Source: Candidatus Eiseniibacteriota bacterium
GTDB taxonomy: Bacteria; Eisenbacteria; RBG-16-71-46; CAIMUX01
Direction of reading: 5' to 3'
NCBI GenBank assembly: GCA_020633975.1
Contig: JACKCR010000005.1
Coordinates: 356,282 to 420,281, forward strand
DNA: 64,000 nucleotides
Position numbers and translations under genes: made by a program. This document shows positions 53,807 through 64,000 of the stretch, piece by piece. The stretch's first letter is position 1. Each line of letters begins with the position of its first letter. A model generated the notes under the pieces. The model ran no database searches. It saw only the letters and a program-made list of their open reading frames with translations, and was not told the DNA's origin.

Positions 53807-54996
53807 CGCCGCGTCTCCTCGAGGGCCGCTGCGACGATCGCCTCGATCTCCGGCATCCGAGTGTCCCAGCCGTGACGGAGTGCTTCCTCTCGACGCAGTG
53901 CGATCGAGTCCGAATCGGCGTCTTCCGTAAGCGCCGCCGACACGGCGACGCTGAAGCTCTCGGCGTCGGTCGCCATTCGGCAGAGTTCCGGCCGGGTCGA
54001 GTAGTCCACGAGGGCGGGCAGTGGCGTGCTCACGATCGGCTTCCCCGCCGCCATGTACTCGTAGAACTTGAGCGGGAAGGACGCACGAGTGGAAGAAGTG
54101 ATCTGGAACGGGATCAAACAGACGTCGAAACCGCTCACCCATCCCGGCAGTTCGGAGTGAGGACGCGGACCAAAGGAATGAACATTGGAAAGACTCTCGA
54201 GACGGCGCACGTCCGTGCCTGGATCTCCCGCACCTACCGGTCCGACCAAGCAGAGTTGCCACTCCGGATGTTCGCGCGCGACTCGAGTCAGAAGTGGCAA
54301 GTCCACTTTGTAGGCCGCGAGGTTGCCTACATAACCGAGTTTGGGACCAGGAAGCGACGCGAGTTCCGGAGGAACCGGTCCTCCGGAGGCGAACAGAGCG
54401 GAGTCCGCTACGTTTGGCAAGTAGTGTGACACCCCACGTGCAGGACGCTTCTCTTCATAGAGAGCACGCGACGTCGTCAGCACGAGATCGCAGCGCGCAA
54501 GGAGTCTCGCTTCGAGCGCGAGGATCGCTTCACGATCGACGCCCGGGTTTTCCGCATAGGCGTCGACACAGTGGTAGATCACGAGCCGCTCCCCCAGCGC
54601 CCCGACGAGACTCTCCCCCGTCGGTAGGAAGATCCAGAGAAGTGGCGCTCTCATCTCGAGCCGGCTCATCGCGCGGCGGACCGCGCCGAGAAGTAGTCTT
54701 CGGTTCACGGCCCGCGCGAACCCGTTCCCGTGCCATGGCAGTACGAGTGGAGACAGTAGATGTAGACCGTCCGGCCCGGGACGAAGACCGCGGAACCATC
54801 CGCGCAGCCGTCTCGTGATCTTTCCGAGGTCGCGACCGCTGGCCCCAGGCGCCCGCAACCCCAGAGACTCCACGTAGAGGATCCTGTGACGGCGCGCGAG
54901 CCTTCCCATGACGTGGTGGACGTTGAGCGGCGCATCGCTGCTCCAGTCGCTAGGAGCGACGCAGACGATGTCGAGTCCCTCCGGAAGCTCAACCAT
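53803..54996 (-). CDS. Glycosyltransferase, GT4-like (TuaH/GlfT-like)
   Basis: The 397-residue protein has LDIVCVAPSDWSSDAPLNVH at its start, WIFLPTGESLVGALGERLVI, HCVDAYAENPG, LGYVGNLAAYKVDLPLLTRV, and FPLKFYEYMAAGKPIVSTPL with the E-x7-E-type site. These features recall TuaH-like transferases in polysaccharide clusters. It overlaps the flippase gene by 8 nt and the next transferase by 4 nt, forming a three-gene operon. The sugar is unknown. Confidence 0.88.
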   Translation of the reverse strand: MVELPEGLDIVCVAPSDWSSDAPLNVHHVMGRLARRHRILYVESLGLRAPGASGRDLGKITRRLRGWFRGLRPGPDGLHLLSPLVLPWHGNGFARAVNRRLLLGAVRRAMSRLEMRAPLLWIFLPTGESLVGALGERLVIYHCVDAYAENPGVDREAILALEARLLARCDLVLTTSRALYEEKRPARGVSHYLPNVADSALFASGGPVPPELASLPGPKLGYVGNLAAYKVDLPLLTRVAREHPEWQLCLVGPVGAGDPGTDVRRLESLSNVHSFGPRPHSELPGWVSGFDVCLIPFQITSSTRASFPLKFYEYMAAGKPIVSTPLPALVDYSTRPELCRMATDAESFSVAVSAALTEDADSDSIALRREEALRHGWDTRMPEIEAIVAAALEETRR

Positions 54997-56269
54997 CGCT
55001 GCGGGTCCCCGCTCTCCCGCGTAGGCCGTCTCGCGCCCCCCAGAGATAGAGGAGTAGGAGAAGACCTTGCGACGCGTAGACCGCCATCACCGCTCCCCGC
55101 CACCCGAAACGCGGGATGAGGAGAAGTGTGAGCCCCCAGGTGACGGCCACCGAAATCAGAATGGAGACGCTGCGGTAGCCGAACCGATCCGCTCCAGCGA
55201 GGGCATCGCCAAGCGGCAGGTAGAGTGCTTGCAGGACGAGCAACCAGACGAGGTGGCGCAGAACCGTCGGCGCTTCCGGATACTCCGCACCCAACACCGG
55301 CCCGAGCAAGGGCGCTGCGAGAAAGAGCACCACGCTGACCGGCACCGCGTAGAGGAGCGACACAGGAGCTGTCCGTCGCCAGATCGAGATGCTCCCGTGC
55401 AACGAGTCCTCGCCCTGTTGGAAGAAGCGAGGGTAGAGCGCCGCCATGAACGCCTGGATCGGCAACATCGCGAACGCGAACACCCGAAATCCGGCCGCAT
55501 ACTGGCCCGCGATGGCGAGACCAGCCAGGGCGGGAAGCACCATCTTGTCGATTCCGACGAGAAAGCTGCGGCCGGAAGCGGAGAGCGAAATGTAGAACCC
55601 GTCGCGAAGGTTCCCCCGGATGTCGGGCCAAGACACGGAGGGAAGCGGCCATGCCCAACCACGACCGAAGAGCGCGAGTACGACGACGAGGCAGGCCATC
55701 GAGCCGGCAGCGTGCGCCGTCGCGAAGCGCTCCAGGGTCAGCCCCCCAGCCAGCCAGACGCCACCCACGGCCAAGAGCCGCGTGACGGCGAGTGAGACCT
55801 CGATGGTCGCCATCCGATCGAGCCGTTCCATCCCCTGCATGATTCCGCTCACGAGCATGAGAGTGCCGTAGAGGAGCAGCTCGGAGACGGCGAAGAGGAA
55901 GAGCGGCAGGCGGGGAAACGGAACCGAGAGCACGGCCGGGGCGAACAGCGTCGTGAGAAGCGTGAGACTCCCCCCGACCACGACGATGACCCGAAGCCCT
56001 CCGCTCCAGAGTGCGGCCCTCTGCTCCGGGTCCCTGGCCACGGCCCGAAGAGCCAACACCTGGTACCCCAGGCTCGAGAACGCCACGAGGCCGAGAAGGA
56101 GAGCCTGAATGCCCGTGTACCGCCCGTACTCCTCCGCTCCCAACCCACGCGTAATGACGACGAAGTACGCGCTCTGCACCAGGAGGCGCAGGACGTGACC
56201 GGTGAAGAGGTGGAGAGAGCCGCGCAGGATCTTCCAGAGGCCCAGAGGCTGGCCGGCGGGTTGGGACAT
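54989..56269 (-). CDS. Polysaccharide/oligosaccharide flippase (Wzx/MOP family)
   Basis: A 426-residue protein with about twelve hydrophobic segments, beginning LRLLVQSAYFVVITRGLGAEEYGRYTG, the usual first helix pair of Wzx-type flippases. It moves lipid-linked glycan units across the inner membrane. It is the first gene of the minus-strand operon with the two glycosyltransferases. No polymerase (Wzy) gene was found nearby. Its ATG has only a weak ribosome-binding site (GGCGGCGATAATCCCGGGC). Confidence 0.9.
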   Translation of the reverse strand: MSQPAGQPLGLWKILRGSLHLFTGHVLRLLVQSAYFVVITRGLGAEEYGRYTGIQALLLGLVAFSSLGYQVLALRAVARDPEQRAALWSGGLRVIVVVGGSLTLLTTLFAPAVLSVPFPRLPLFLFAVSELLLYGTLMLVSGIMQGMERLDRMATIEVSLAVTRLLAVGGVWLAGGLTLERFATAHAAGSMACLVVVLALFGRGWAWPLPSVSWPDIRGNLRDGFYISLSASGRSFLVGIDKMVLPALAGLAIAGQYAAGFRVFAFAMLPIQAFMAALYPRFFQQGEDSLHGSISIWRRTAPVSLLYAVPVSVVLFLAAPLLGPVLGAEYPEAPTVLRHLVWLLVLQALYLPLGDALAGADRFGYRSVSILISVAVTWGLTLLLIPRFGWRGAVMAVYASQGLLLLLYLWGARDGLRGRAGTRSDG

Positions 56270-56511
56270 GCCCGGGATTATCGCCGCCGGTCAGGTCCGC
56301 CGCAAGAGAGCGCCGGGCCAACAGATCGGGCGGATACCCTCCGGCAGAGAGATCCCGTGACGAGATCTCGGGGTCTCGCGTCTCTCGAGGAGTTCGCGCA
56401 GGGAACCCGGACGGTTCGGGTTCGCTCGCAGGATCCGCGTCCGGTTGCGGACTCGGAAGGGCAGGGGAACAGCAGCTGGGGTGGCCAGCCCCAAATGGAT
56501 GGGAGCACTCG

Positions 56512-56898
56512 ATGGAGATCACGTTCGAGGGAGGCAAGAAGGTCGTCGCGGAACATCGCGGCCAACGGATCGTCACCGACCAACCGAAGGGCTCGGGTGG
56601 CGACGGAAGCGCTCCGGCGCCGTTCGATCTCTTCCTCGCATCCCTCGGCACCTGCGCGGGCTTCTACGTTCTGGACTTCTGCCAGGCGCGCGACCTGCCG
56701 ACGGACGGCATCAAGCTCACTCAGGACGTCACGTTCGATCCGACCGTGCGCCGAATCACGAAGATCGACCAGAAGATCCACCTCCCCGTCGGCTTCCCCG
56801 AGAAGTACGAAGCAGCGCTCGTCCGGTCGGCAGCCCTCTGCGCCGTCAAGAAGCACCTGGAGAACGCCCCCGAGATCGATGTCCAGGTGGCGCGCTAG
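56512..56898 (+). CDS. OsmC family protein
   Basis: A 128-residue OsmC-type protein: PAPFDLFLASLGTCAGFYVL and VRSAALCAVKKHLEN carry the two conserved cysteines. The N-terminal strand region (MEITFEGGKKVVAEHRGQRI) matches the YhfA/OsmC-like subgroup. It is short for the family, with no extra domains. It is a paralogue of the protein at 18256. The start follows GGGAGCACTCG. It converges with the metallo-hydrolase gene one base apart. Confidence 0.85.
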   Translation: MEITFEGGKKVVAEHRGQRIVTDQPKGSGGDGSAPAPFDLFLASLGTCAGFYVLDFCQARDLPTDGIKLTQDVTFDPTVRRITKIDQKIHLPVGFPEKYEAALVRSAALCAVKKHLENAPEIDVQVAR

Positions 56899-56899
56899 A

Positions 56900-57850
56900 C
56901 TACTCCTGATCCGGCTGAGCTGTTGCGTCGAGCACGAACCGGATCCACCGCTCCTCGGGAACGTAGCGAGGCTTCTCGGAGAGTCGTCCGAATTCGCTCG
57001 GTAGCCCCTTGGCCACGATCGCATCGGCAGTAAGCCCGGCCGAACGCTGAGACGTGATCCAGTCGATCGTCCGCTGGAGGTCGGCCCGCCAGGCTTTGAA
57101 TTCTGCGAGGCTCGGCACGGCGGGCACTGTCGGAGCGAACGTGTTGTGCCCGGGGATCACCTTCGTTTCCTCGGGAAACTCGTTCGTGATCCAGTCGATC
57201 GCGGCGAGATACCCCTCGAGGCCACCGCCTTCGTTCACACCGATGATCGGGAACCGATCGAAGAAGTAGTAGTCGCCCACGTAGAGAACGGAGACGCTCG
57301 GGAGGTAGGCAAAGAGGTCTCCATCCGTGTGTCCGCTCCGATCCTTCGGGCGGAGGAGCTGCACGTCGACGGGAACGCCGTCCATCTCGATCTGCAGGGT
57401 CCGGGTGTCCGCCACCGTATCGGTGAGAAGGGCGATCTCGCCACTCTCGAGCGCCGGAGCGATCACCGGGGACCCCTTCATCCTCGCGACTTGCTCAACC
57501 GTCGCAACCCCGGACGCACCCCGCGCAAGCCAGTGGACCAACCCGTCGGTGTGGTCCCGGTGCGCGTGGCTCGTGATCACCTTGGTGACCGGCTTGGCTC
57601 CGCGGTGGACGAGCATGGAGTCGATCGCGGCCGCGGAGACGGGAATGCTGGCATCGAGCAGCCACGTCTCTTCGTCTCCCAGAAGCGCGATGGTCGTGGG
57701 GTTGCCGACCTGTGTCTCGGGCCTCACGAGCAGGACTCTTGGGGCGAGGGAGACGACGTCGAGGGTGACCGGGGCTGCCGACACGATGTCGGCCTGAGTC
57801 AGAAGAGCAAGGCCGGCCATGCCAGCGAGGGCGCTCCACTGGGTGTTCAC
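56900..57850 (-). CDS. Exported metallo-beta-lactamase-fold hydrolase
   Basis: The 316-residue protein has a signal-like N-terminus (LAGMAGLALLTQADIVSAAP) and the metal-binding motif ITSHAHRDHTDGLVHWLA (HxHxDH), followed by a later His in DRSGHTDGDLFAYLP and GHNTFAP. A YFFDRFPIIGVNEGGG segment and a helical C-terminus follow. It belongs to the MBL superfamily; beta-lactamase activity is not implied. GTG start at 57850 preceded by TTGGAGG. Confidence 0.82.
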   Translation of the reverse strand: MNTQWSALAGMAGLALLTQADIVSAAPVTLDVVSLAPRVLLVRPETQVGNPTTIALLGDEETWLLDASIPVSAAAIDSMLVHRGAKPVTKVITSHAHRDHTDGLVHWLARGASGVATVEQVARMKGSPVIAPALESGEIALLTDTVADTRTLQIEMDGVPVDVQLLRPKDRSGHTDGDLFAYLPSVSVLYVGDYYFFDRFPIIGVNEGGGLEGYLAAIDWITNEFPEETKVIPGHNTFAPTVPAVPSLAEFKAWRADLQRTIDWITSQRSAGLTADAIVAKGLPSEFGRLSEKPRYVPEERWIRFVLDATAQPDQE

Positions 57851-58087
57851 GAGTCCTCCAATCGGATTGTGAATCCAGATGGCTCCGCCGGCACGAAGCG
57901 AGTCTAGGTTTGGCAGGGAACGAGAGAGCCACCCCACTGGCGCAGAGAAGTTCCCCGAAGTAGGCAATTCCTTCCGACTCGATGCTGGGCCCTGGCTCCA
58001 AGCGACACCGCGGTTGAGGACCAACCCTCATACGCCGATGCTAGACACGAAGTCGTGGGCGTGAGTACGAGGGATCTCCCGAACCCG

Positions 58088-60430
<2,343 letters not shown>

Positions 60431-60615
60431 TCCGTCCCCCCGATCAGTCCATCCGCTAGCCAGAGGCGTCACGCGCCGCCGTCCAACCCGGCACCGCGAA
60501 GCCGTCCGCAAGACTCTGCCGCCGGTCGGTCAGAGATTCGCGCTGGCCTGCTCCCCCAGCGATGCTGGAGACTCCCGGGATCCACGACGACCCAAACGAG
60601 AATCTAGGAGAATCC

Positions 60616-61377
60616 ATGGAAGTGAAGTGCTTCGACTGTGGTGAATCGATGACCGCCTCGGACACGGACGCGGTGATCGAAGTGTTCGTCGCCCACGGCA
60701 AAGCAAACCACGACTGGTCCTATCCCGAAGAGGCCGTGCGCAACTACGCGCGCAACTATGCAGAGGCCACCGAACGGCTCAGCGCCGAGATCGATCGTCG
60801 CCCCGAAATCGGCGAAGTGACGATCCACCCGATGACGGCCGATCGCGTCGAAGACTGGCTCCGGTTCTTCGATCACGACGGACTCGCCGGGAACCCTGAC
60901 TGGGCATCCTGCTACTGTCTCGATCCGCACGAATCCGCCCCTCCGGAGATGCCGGAGCTCCCATGGCGCACGACCCGCGGGAAGATGGTCTGCCGATTCC
61001 GTGAGGGCTCGACCTTCGGCTACTTGGCCTATGTCGAGGACAGACCGGTGGGCTGGGTCAATGCCTCCCTTCGCTCCGAGTACGCCAAGTATCAAGGCGT
61101 CGATCCGGATGGCCCGGAACCGAAGAGCGTGATCGGCGTCTCTTGCTACGTCATCGCTCCGCCGTTTCGCGGTCACGGAGTCGCGTCGGCGTTGCTCGAT
61201 CGTGTGATCGAGGACGCTGCGTCGCGAGGAGCAACGTGGATCGAGGCGTATCCGCACACCAAACCAGAGGAAGGCGACGCGGGGCACTTCCGTGGGCCAC
61301 GGTCCATGTACGAGGCGCGGGGATTCGAACCGGTGGAGGAGCAGGAGCGATTCACCGTCATGCGCCGCCGCGTGTAG
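60616..61377 (+). CDS. GNAT-family N-acetyltransferase with N-terminal Cys-pair domain
   Basis: The N-terminal ~60 residues carry CFDCGESMTASD and a helix (DAVIEVFVAHGKANHDW) similar to small DUF1059-like zinc-ribbon domains. The GNAT domain (~75-253) has VIGVSCYVIAPPFRGHGVAS (acetyl-CoA motif A: RGHGVA) and SMYEARGFEPVEEQE. The central YCLDPHESAPPEMP segment resembles GNATs with a Cys motif. The substrate is unknown. The start at 60616 follows TAGGAGA, as opposed to an upstream in-frame start at 60562. Confidence 0.82.
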   Translation: MEVKCFDCGESMTASDTDAVIEVFVAHGKANHDWSYPEEAVRNYARNYAEATERLSAEIDRRPEIGEVTIHPMTADRVEDWLRFFDHDGLAGNPDWASCYCLDPHESAPPEMPELPWRTTRGKMVCRFREGSTFGYLAYVEDRPVGWVNASLRSEYAKYQGVDPDGPEPKSVIGVSCYVIAPPFRGHGVASALLDRVIEDAASRGATWIEAYPHTKPEEGDAGHFRGPRSMYEARGFEPVEEQERFTVMRRRV

Positions 61378-61504
61378 GCAACCGGCTCTAGCTGGCCCCA
61401 CTCTGGGCCGATGCAATCCCGCTCGATTCAGGGGAACGGACAGCGGCAGGGACGGCGTCGGCCGTCCCTACTCGCACACGAGAACGCGGGGCCTCCGGCA
61501 GCCC

Positions 61505-63199
61505 CTACTTCAGATACTGCAGCTTCTGCGCGTCCCGATAAGCACCCGCCTCGAGCCGACACATGTAGATCCCGTCCGCCAGACCGTGCCCGTCGAGTTC
61601 GGTCTGATACGAACCCGCCTCGCGGTACTCGGAAACGAGCGTCGCGACGTTTCGGCCTGCGGCGTCGTAGATGCCCAAGGTCACGAAGGCATCCTGCGGA
61701 ACTTCGTAGTGGAGAGTCGAGACGTCATGGAACGGGTTCGGGGCACTCCGGAGCAGTACCCTCGCTCGCGGAGTTCCCTCCGCCACTGCTGCGGTCGAAA
61801 GGAGCTTCCGACCGAAGTAGACATCCTCTTCGCCATTGAACGTGGCAGTCCAAGCGAGACGGAATCCTTCGTCGTCCGAGACCATGTGGTAGTAGTCACC
61901 CATCTTGGCCTGCTGCGGCCACCCGAGCTGGGGATCGAAGGCATCCGACAGTCGCTCGTTCGGAGACCACGTCACGCCACCATCGGTCGAATTCGAGTAG
62001 TAGAGCGACGACATCAACGTGCCCGAGTTGTCGCGCGTGTCGAGCCAGATGACGTCGATCCGTCCCGACGGGCTCACCGACATGGTGCCGAACCACTGCC
62101 AGTTGTTGCCGGTATCGTCGTTCACCCGTACGGGCGAACTCCACGTGACTCCGCCGTCGGTGCTGCGAGCGAACTTCACGTCGAGTGGATCGCCGCCCGG
62201 CGGGTTGACCGAACAGAGCACGTAGACGGTCTCGCTGCCAGGCCCCGAGTTCGGATCGGTCGCGACACAGGCTTGGCCGAGCAACCCTTCGGGGTTGGGC
62301 CCCGTGCCGACCTCGACCGGCCCACCTAGGCTGACCACGTTGGACTGGTCCCAGGTGATCGATCCGCCGAACTGCGCGTTGGACGACCGACCCACGATGA
62401 AGTCGTCGCCGAACGCTCCCACGGTGTAGAGCGTCCCGTTCGGACTCACGTTGAGAGTGCCCCAGAACGGGTCGTCGGGAATCGTGGTGCAGCTCTCGTA
62501 GGAGTCTCCCCCGTTCGTCGAGCGCGTGAAGAAGCCGGGAGGGCAGCTGCTGAAGAACCCATTCCAGTAGGCGTAGATGTTGCCGTCGCCTGCGCCAGCA
62601 GACTTGTCGATCACCATCCACTGCTTGTCGCCGCCGCGGGCGGGAGTTCCGAGATCCCACGGCGAGTCCGGCTCACCCGTCCGGTAGACGCTGCAGAGGT
62701 AGTCGCCACCATCGAGCGTCAAACTGTTGTAGTAGAAGTTCCCGTCCGAGTCCGAGTCGAGCACTGGATCGGAGCGGAAGATCCCCGGCTCGATCACGCC
62801 CGGAAAGGTCCAGGTCACTCCGCCATCAGTGGTGTACCCGTATCCCGCCTGACGGAAGTTGCTCGTGATCGTATCGAACTGCCGCCACCCGATGACCATC
62901 TTGTCCGGGTTCGTCGGATCGACGGCGATGGACGGCTCGTTGGCCGCATCCCCGACGATGTTCAGTCCCGACGCATCGACGTTCACTTGAGAGACGAAGA
63001 ACGACTCGGAAGAGAACCGCGTGGCCGTGGACCTCGCGTGGTCTTCCCTAGGAGACGCGACATAGGAATCGTCCGGAACTTCGTTGTGGAGTGAGATGGC
63101 GTCATCGCGCGCGGTTGCGTCGGCCAGGGACGAGGTGGACCAAAGCAGAACCGTCGAGCACGAGAGGATGAGTGAGGTGAGTGGGATGTAGTAGCGCAT
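61505..63199 (-). CDS. Secreted sialidase-like beta-propeller (BNR/Asp-box) protein with C-terminal sorting domain
   Basis: The 564-residue protein begins with a signal peptide (IPLTSLILSCSTVLLWSTSS). The body contains Asp-box units characteristic of six-bladed sialidase/BNR propellers: YTTDGGVTWTF, RSTNGGDSYES, RSTDGGVTWSS, NSTDGGVTWSP. No arginine triad of a true sialidase can be assigned by eye, so activity is open. The C-terminus (APNPFHDVSTLHYEVPQDAF, GIYDAAGRNVATLV, GLADGIYMCRLEAG) is a Por/FlgD-type sorting domain. The ATG at 63199 is chosen because it directly starts the signal peptide. Confidence 0.82.
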   Translation of the reverse strand: MRYYIPLTSLILSCSTVLLWSTSSLADATARDDAISLHNEVPDDSYVASPREDHARSTATRFSSESFFVSQVNVDASGLNIVGDAANEPSIAVDPTNPDKMVIGWRQFDTITSNFRQAGYGYTTDGGVTWTFPGVIEPGIFRSDPVLDSDSDGNFYYNSLTLDGGDYLCSVYRTGEPDSPWDLGTPARGGDKQWMVIDKSAGAGDGNIYAYWNGFFSSCPPGFFTRSTNGGDSYESCTTIPDDPFWGTLNVSPNGTLYTVGAFGDDFIVGRSSNAQFGGSITWDQSNVVSLGGPVEVGTGPNPEGLLGQACVATDPNSGPGSETVYVLCSVNPPGGDPLDVKFARSTDGGVTWSSPVRVNDDTGNNWQWFGTMSVSPSGRIDVIWLDTRDNSGTLMSSLYYSNSTDGGVTWSPNERLSDAFDPQLGWPQQAKMGDYYHMVSDDEGFRLAWTATFNGEEDVYFGRKLLSTAAVAEGTPRARVLLRSAPNPFHDVSTLHYEVPQDAFVTLGIYDAAGRNVATLVSEYREAGSYQTELDGHGLADGIYMCRLEAGAYRDAQKLQYLK

Positions 63200-63407
63200 G
63201 GAAGAAGTGGACCAGATGCCGACGAGCGAGGTCAAATCCCGACTTCTACCTACCCCGGCCACTGAAGGAGTCCGCGCGCTCGCGCCTGTGCCAGCGGCTC
63301 CCAGCCCCTAACGTCTTCCAAACTGTTCTCCGCAGGTTGGCACCCGTATTCTCGTGTCAGCTTCGCCGTGCAACGAGCTACCGCCTTGCCTACTCGTGGA
63401 GGTCGGC

Positions 63408-64000
63408 ATGTATCTTCGTTCGCACAGCTTCCGCACTCGCCCCTCTGTACGTACCCCAGGCCTTTCTCTCCTCTTCGTCGCTCTCGTCGCTTCGGTCGCT
63501 CTCGTTGCTGCTTGTTCAGTGGTTTCGGCATCTCCCTCCGAGCTGGGGCGCCTCACTGGCAACTACGTCGGCGGGCTCGATCTGAACGACAACGGTGTGT
63601 GGGATATCGCCACCTTCACGGAGACCAGCGCCGGAGTGCAAGTCGAGGTGTTCGATCTGAGCGTCTCCGTCAATGACCCGATCTGGACGCACGAAGTGAG
63701 CTTGGCGGAGCTCTGCGGCGACTGCGTCCTCGAGAACGTCGGGGCCGGCGTCCTGGATCTCCCCGGCGGAACCGGGCCGGAACTCATGTACGCGTGGACC
63801 CAGCGCACTCCAACTCCCGAGCTCGGCGGGATCCGCGCGTACACCATCCCCGACGGTCTTCTCGCCAAGGCGTGGGAGTTCACCGTCGCGGACCTGTGTG
63901 AATCCTGTGGGACCACCGACGACCTCTCGCGCATCGCACCCGCGAGCGTCGGTGTCTGGGATCCGGCGTCGGACGAGGAGTTGGTCGTCAACTGGACGGC
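63408..64000 (+). CDS. Exported lipoprotein-like protein of unknown function, truncated by window edge
   Basis: The frame is open from ATG 63408 (GGAGGT seven bases upstream) to the window edge, 197 codons. A signal segment (LSLLFVALVASVALVAAC) ends in a lipobox with C36. The mature part has two CxxC pairs (LAELCGDCVLENVG and VADLCESCGTTDDL) in similar contexts, suggesting repeated units, perhaps FG-GAP/propeller-like (YVGGLDLNDNGVWDIATFTE). The Cys pairs lack a following His, so they are not heme sites. Function unknown. Confidence 0.75.
   Translation, partial: MYLRSHSFRTRPSVRTPGLSLLFVALVASVALVAACSVVSASPSELGRLTGNYVGGLDLNDNGVWDIATFTETSAGVQVEVFDLSVSVNDPIWTHEVSLAELCGDCVLENVGAGVLDLPGGTGPELMYAWTQRTPTPELGGIRAYTIPDGLLAKAWEFTVADLCESCGTTDDLSRIAPASVGVWDPASDEELVVNWT

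Noticed and set aside
54262-54996. Longer first glycosyltransferase starting upstream of 53806
   Set aside because: The extra 152 codons overlap the second glycosyltransferase in another frame and show no homology-like character. The ATGA overlap gives a natural start.
63338-63353. Sigma-54 promoter before the last gene (TGGCAC at -24)
   Set aside because: After the correct 5-bp spacer the -12 element reads TTCTC and lacks the essential GC.

Overview
The window is a 64 kb piece of a high-GC bacterial chromosome (roughly 63% GC by eye), densely coding on both strands. It carries housekeeping genes and shows no phage, insertion-sequence or CRISPR signature. Several secreted proteins end in a C-terminal Por/FlgD-like sorting domain ('PNPF...GIYD..GR.V...L....G...W.G....L..GVY..RL'), and bactofilins, an Omp28-like lipoprotein, a DUF6029-type barrel and a type II (archaeal-type) GAPDH are present. 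Together these point to a didermic member of the FCB group, such as an Eisenbacteria-, Krumholzibacteria- or Latescibacteria-like lineage. That assignment is an inference. Both window edges cut through a gene.

Layout. 0-7.4 kb: truncated secreted protein, ArsR-type regulator, then a translationally coupled operon rlmN - NtrY-like kinase - NtrC/NtrX-like regulator - outer-membrane barrel - DUF4390 protein. 7.4-11 kb (minus): secreted HExxH protein, then an ECF sigma / anti-sigma / beta-helix membrane protein operon. 11-13.1 kb: eno-ftsB and the initiator tRNA. 13.3-18 kb: a PAS-type sigma-54 activator, a textbook -24/-12 promoter, and an operon of a small helical-repeat protein, a deca-heme cytochrome lipoprotein interrupted by an in-frame UGA, and a tandem rhodanese lipoprotein. 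18-23.4 kb: OsmC, thioesterase, redoxin, HDOD, NUDIX, DegP/HtrA, rpoZ. 23.4-29.6 kb: DUF2723 membrane protein, type II GAPDH, thioredoxin, ALDH7-type dehydrogenase, mtgA. 29.7-37.1 kb: an unusual rho, bactofilin, a second ECF sigma/anti-sigma pair, YbjQ, an ABC exporter, barrel and DUF2330 proteins. 37.1-44.6 kb: 16-bp minisatellite, duplicated-domain secreted protein, then TlpA - DUF6029 barrel - Omp28-like lipoprotein facing dsbD. 44.7-52.5 kb: endo/exonuclease-phosphatase protein, Gly-rich lipoprotein, queuosine-precursor transporter, Ser/Thr kinase-TPR giant, ADP-ribosylglycohydrolase. 52.6-56.3 kb (minus): two glycosyltransferases and a flippase. 56.5-64 kb: second OsmC, metallo-beta-lactamase-fold protein, hybrid kinase, GNAT, sialidase-like secreted protein and a truncated lipoprotein.

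Main result. The multiheme cytochrome at 15615-16961 reads straight through a UGA codon (15828-15830). That codon is followed, 17 nt later, by a perfect 7-bp stem (extendable to 12 with wobbles) whose 3-nt loop begins with G. This fits the known constraints on a bacterial SECIS element. The signal peptide and first heme lie before the UGA, and nine CXXCH motifs with no start codon or signal peptide of their own lie after it. I read this as a probable selenocysteine-containing multiheme cytochrome c lipoprotein in a sigma-54-controlled operon with a rhodanese lipoprotein. Other notable points are a Rho factor whose RNA-binding OB domain is replaced by a Gly/Arg-rich disordered region, an ABC exporter that seems to start at AUC, and a periplasmic thiol-redox cluster.
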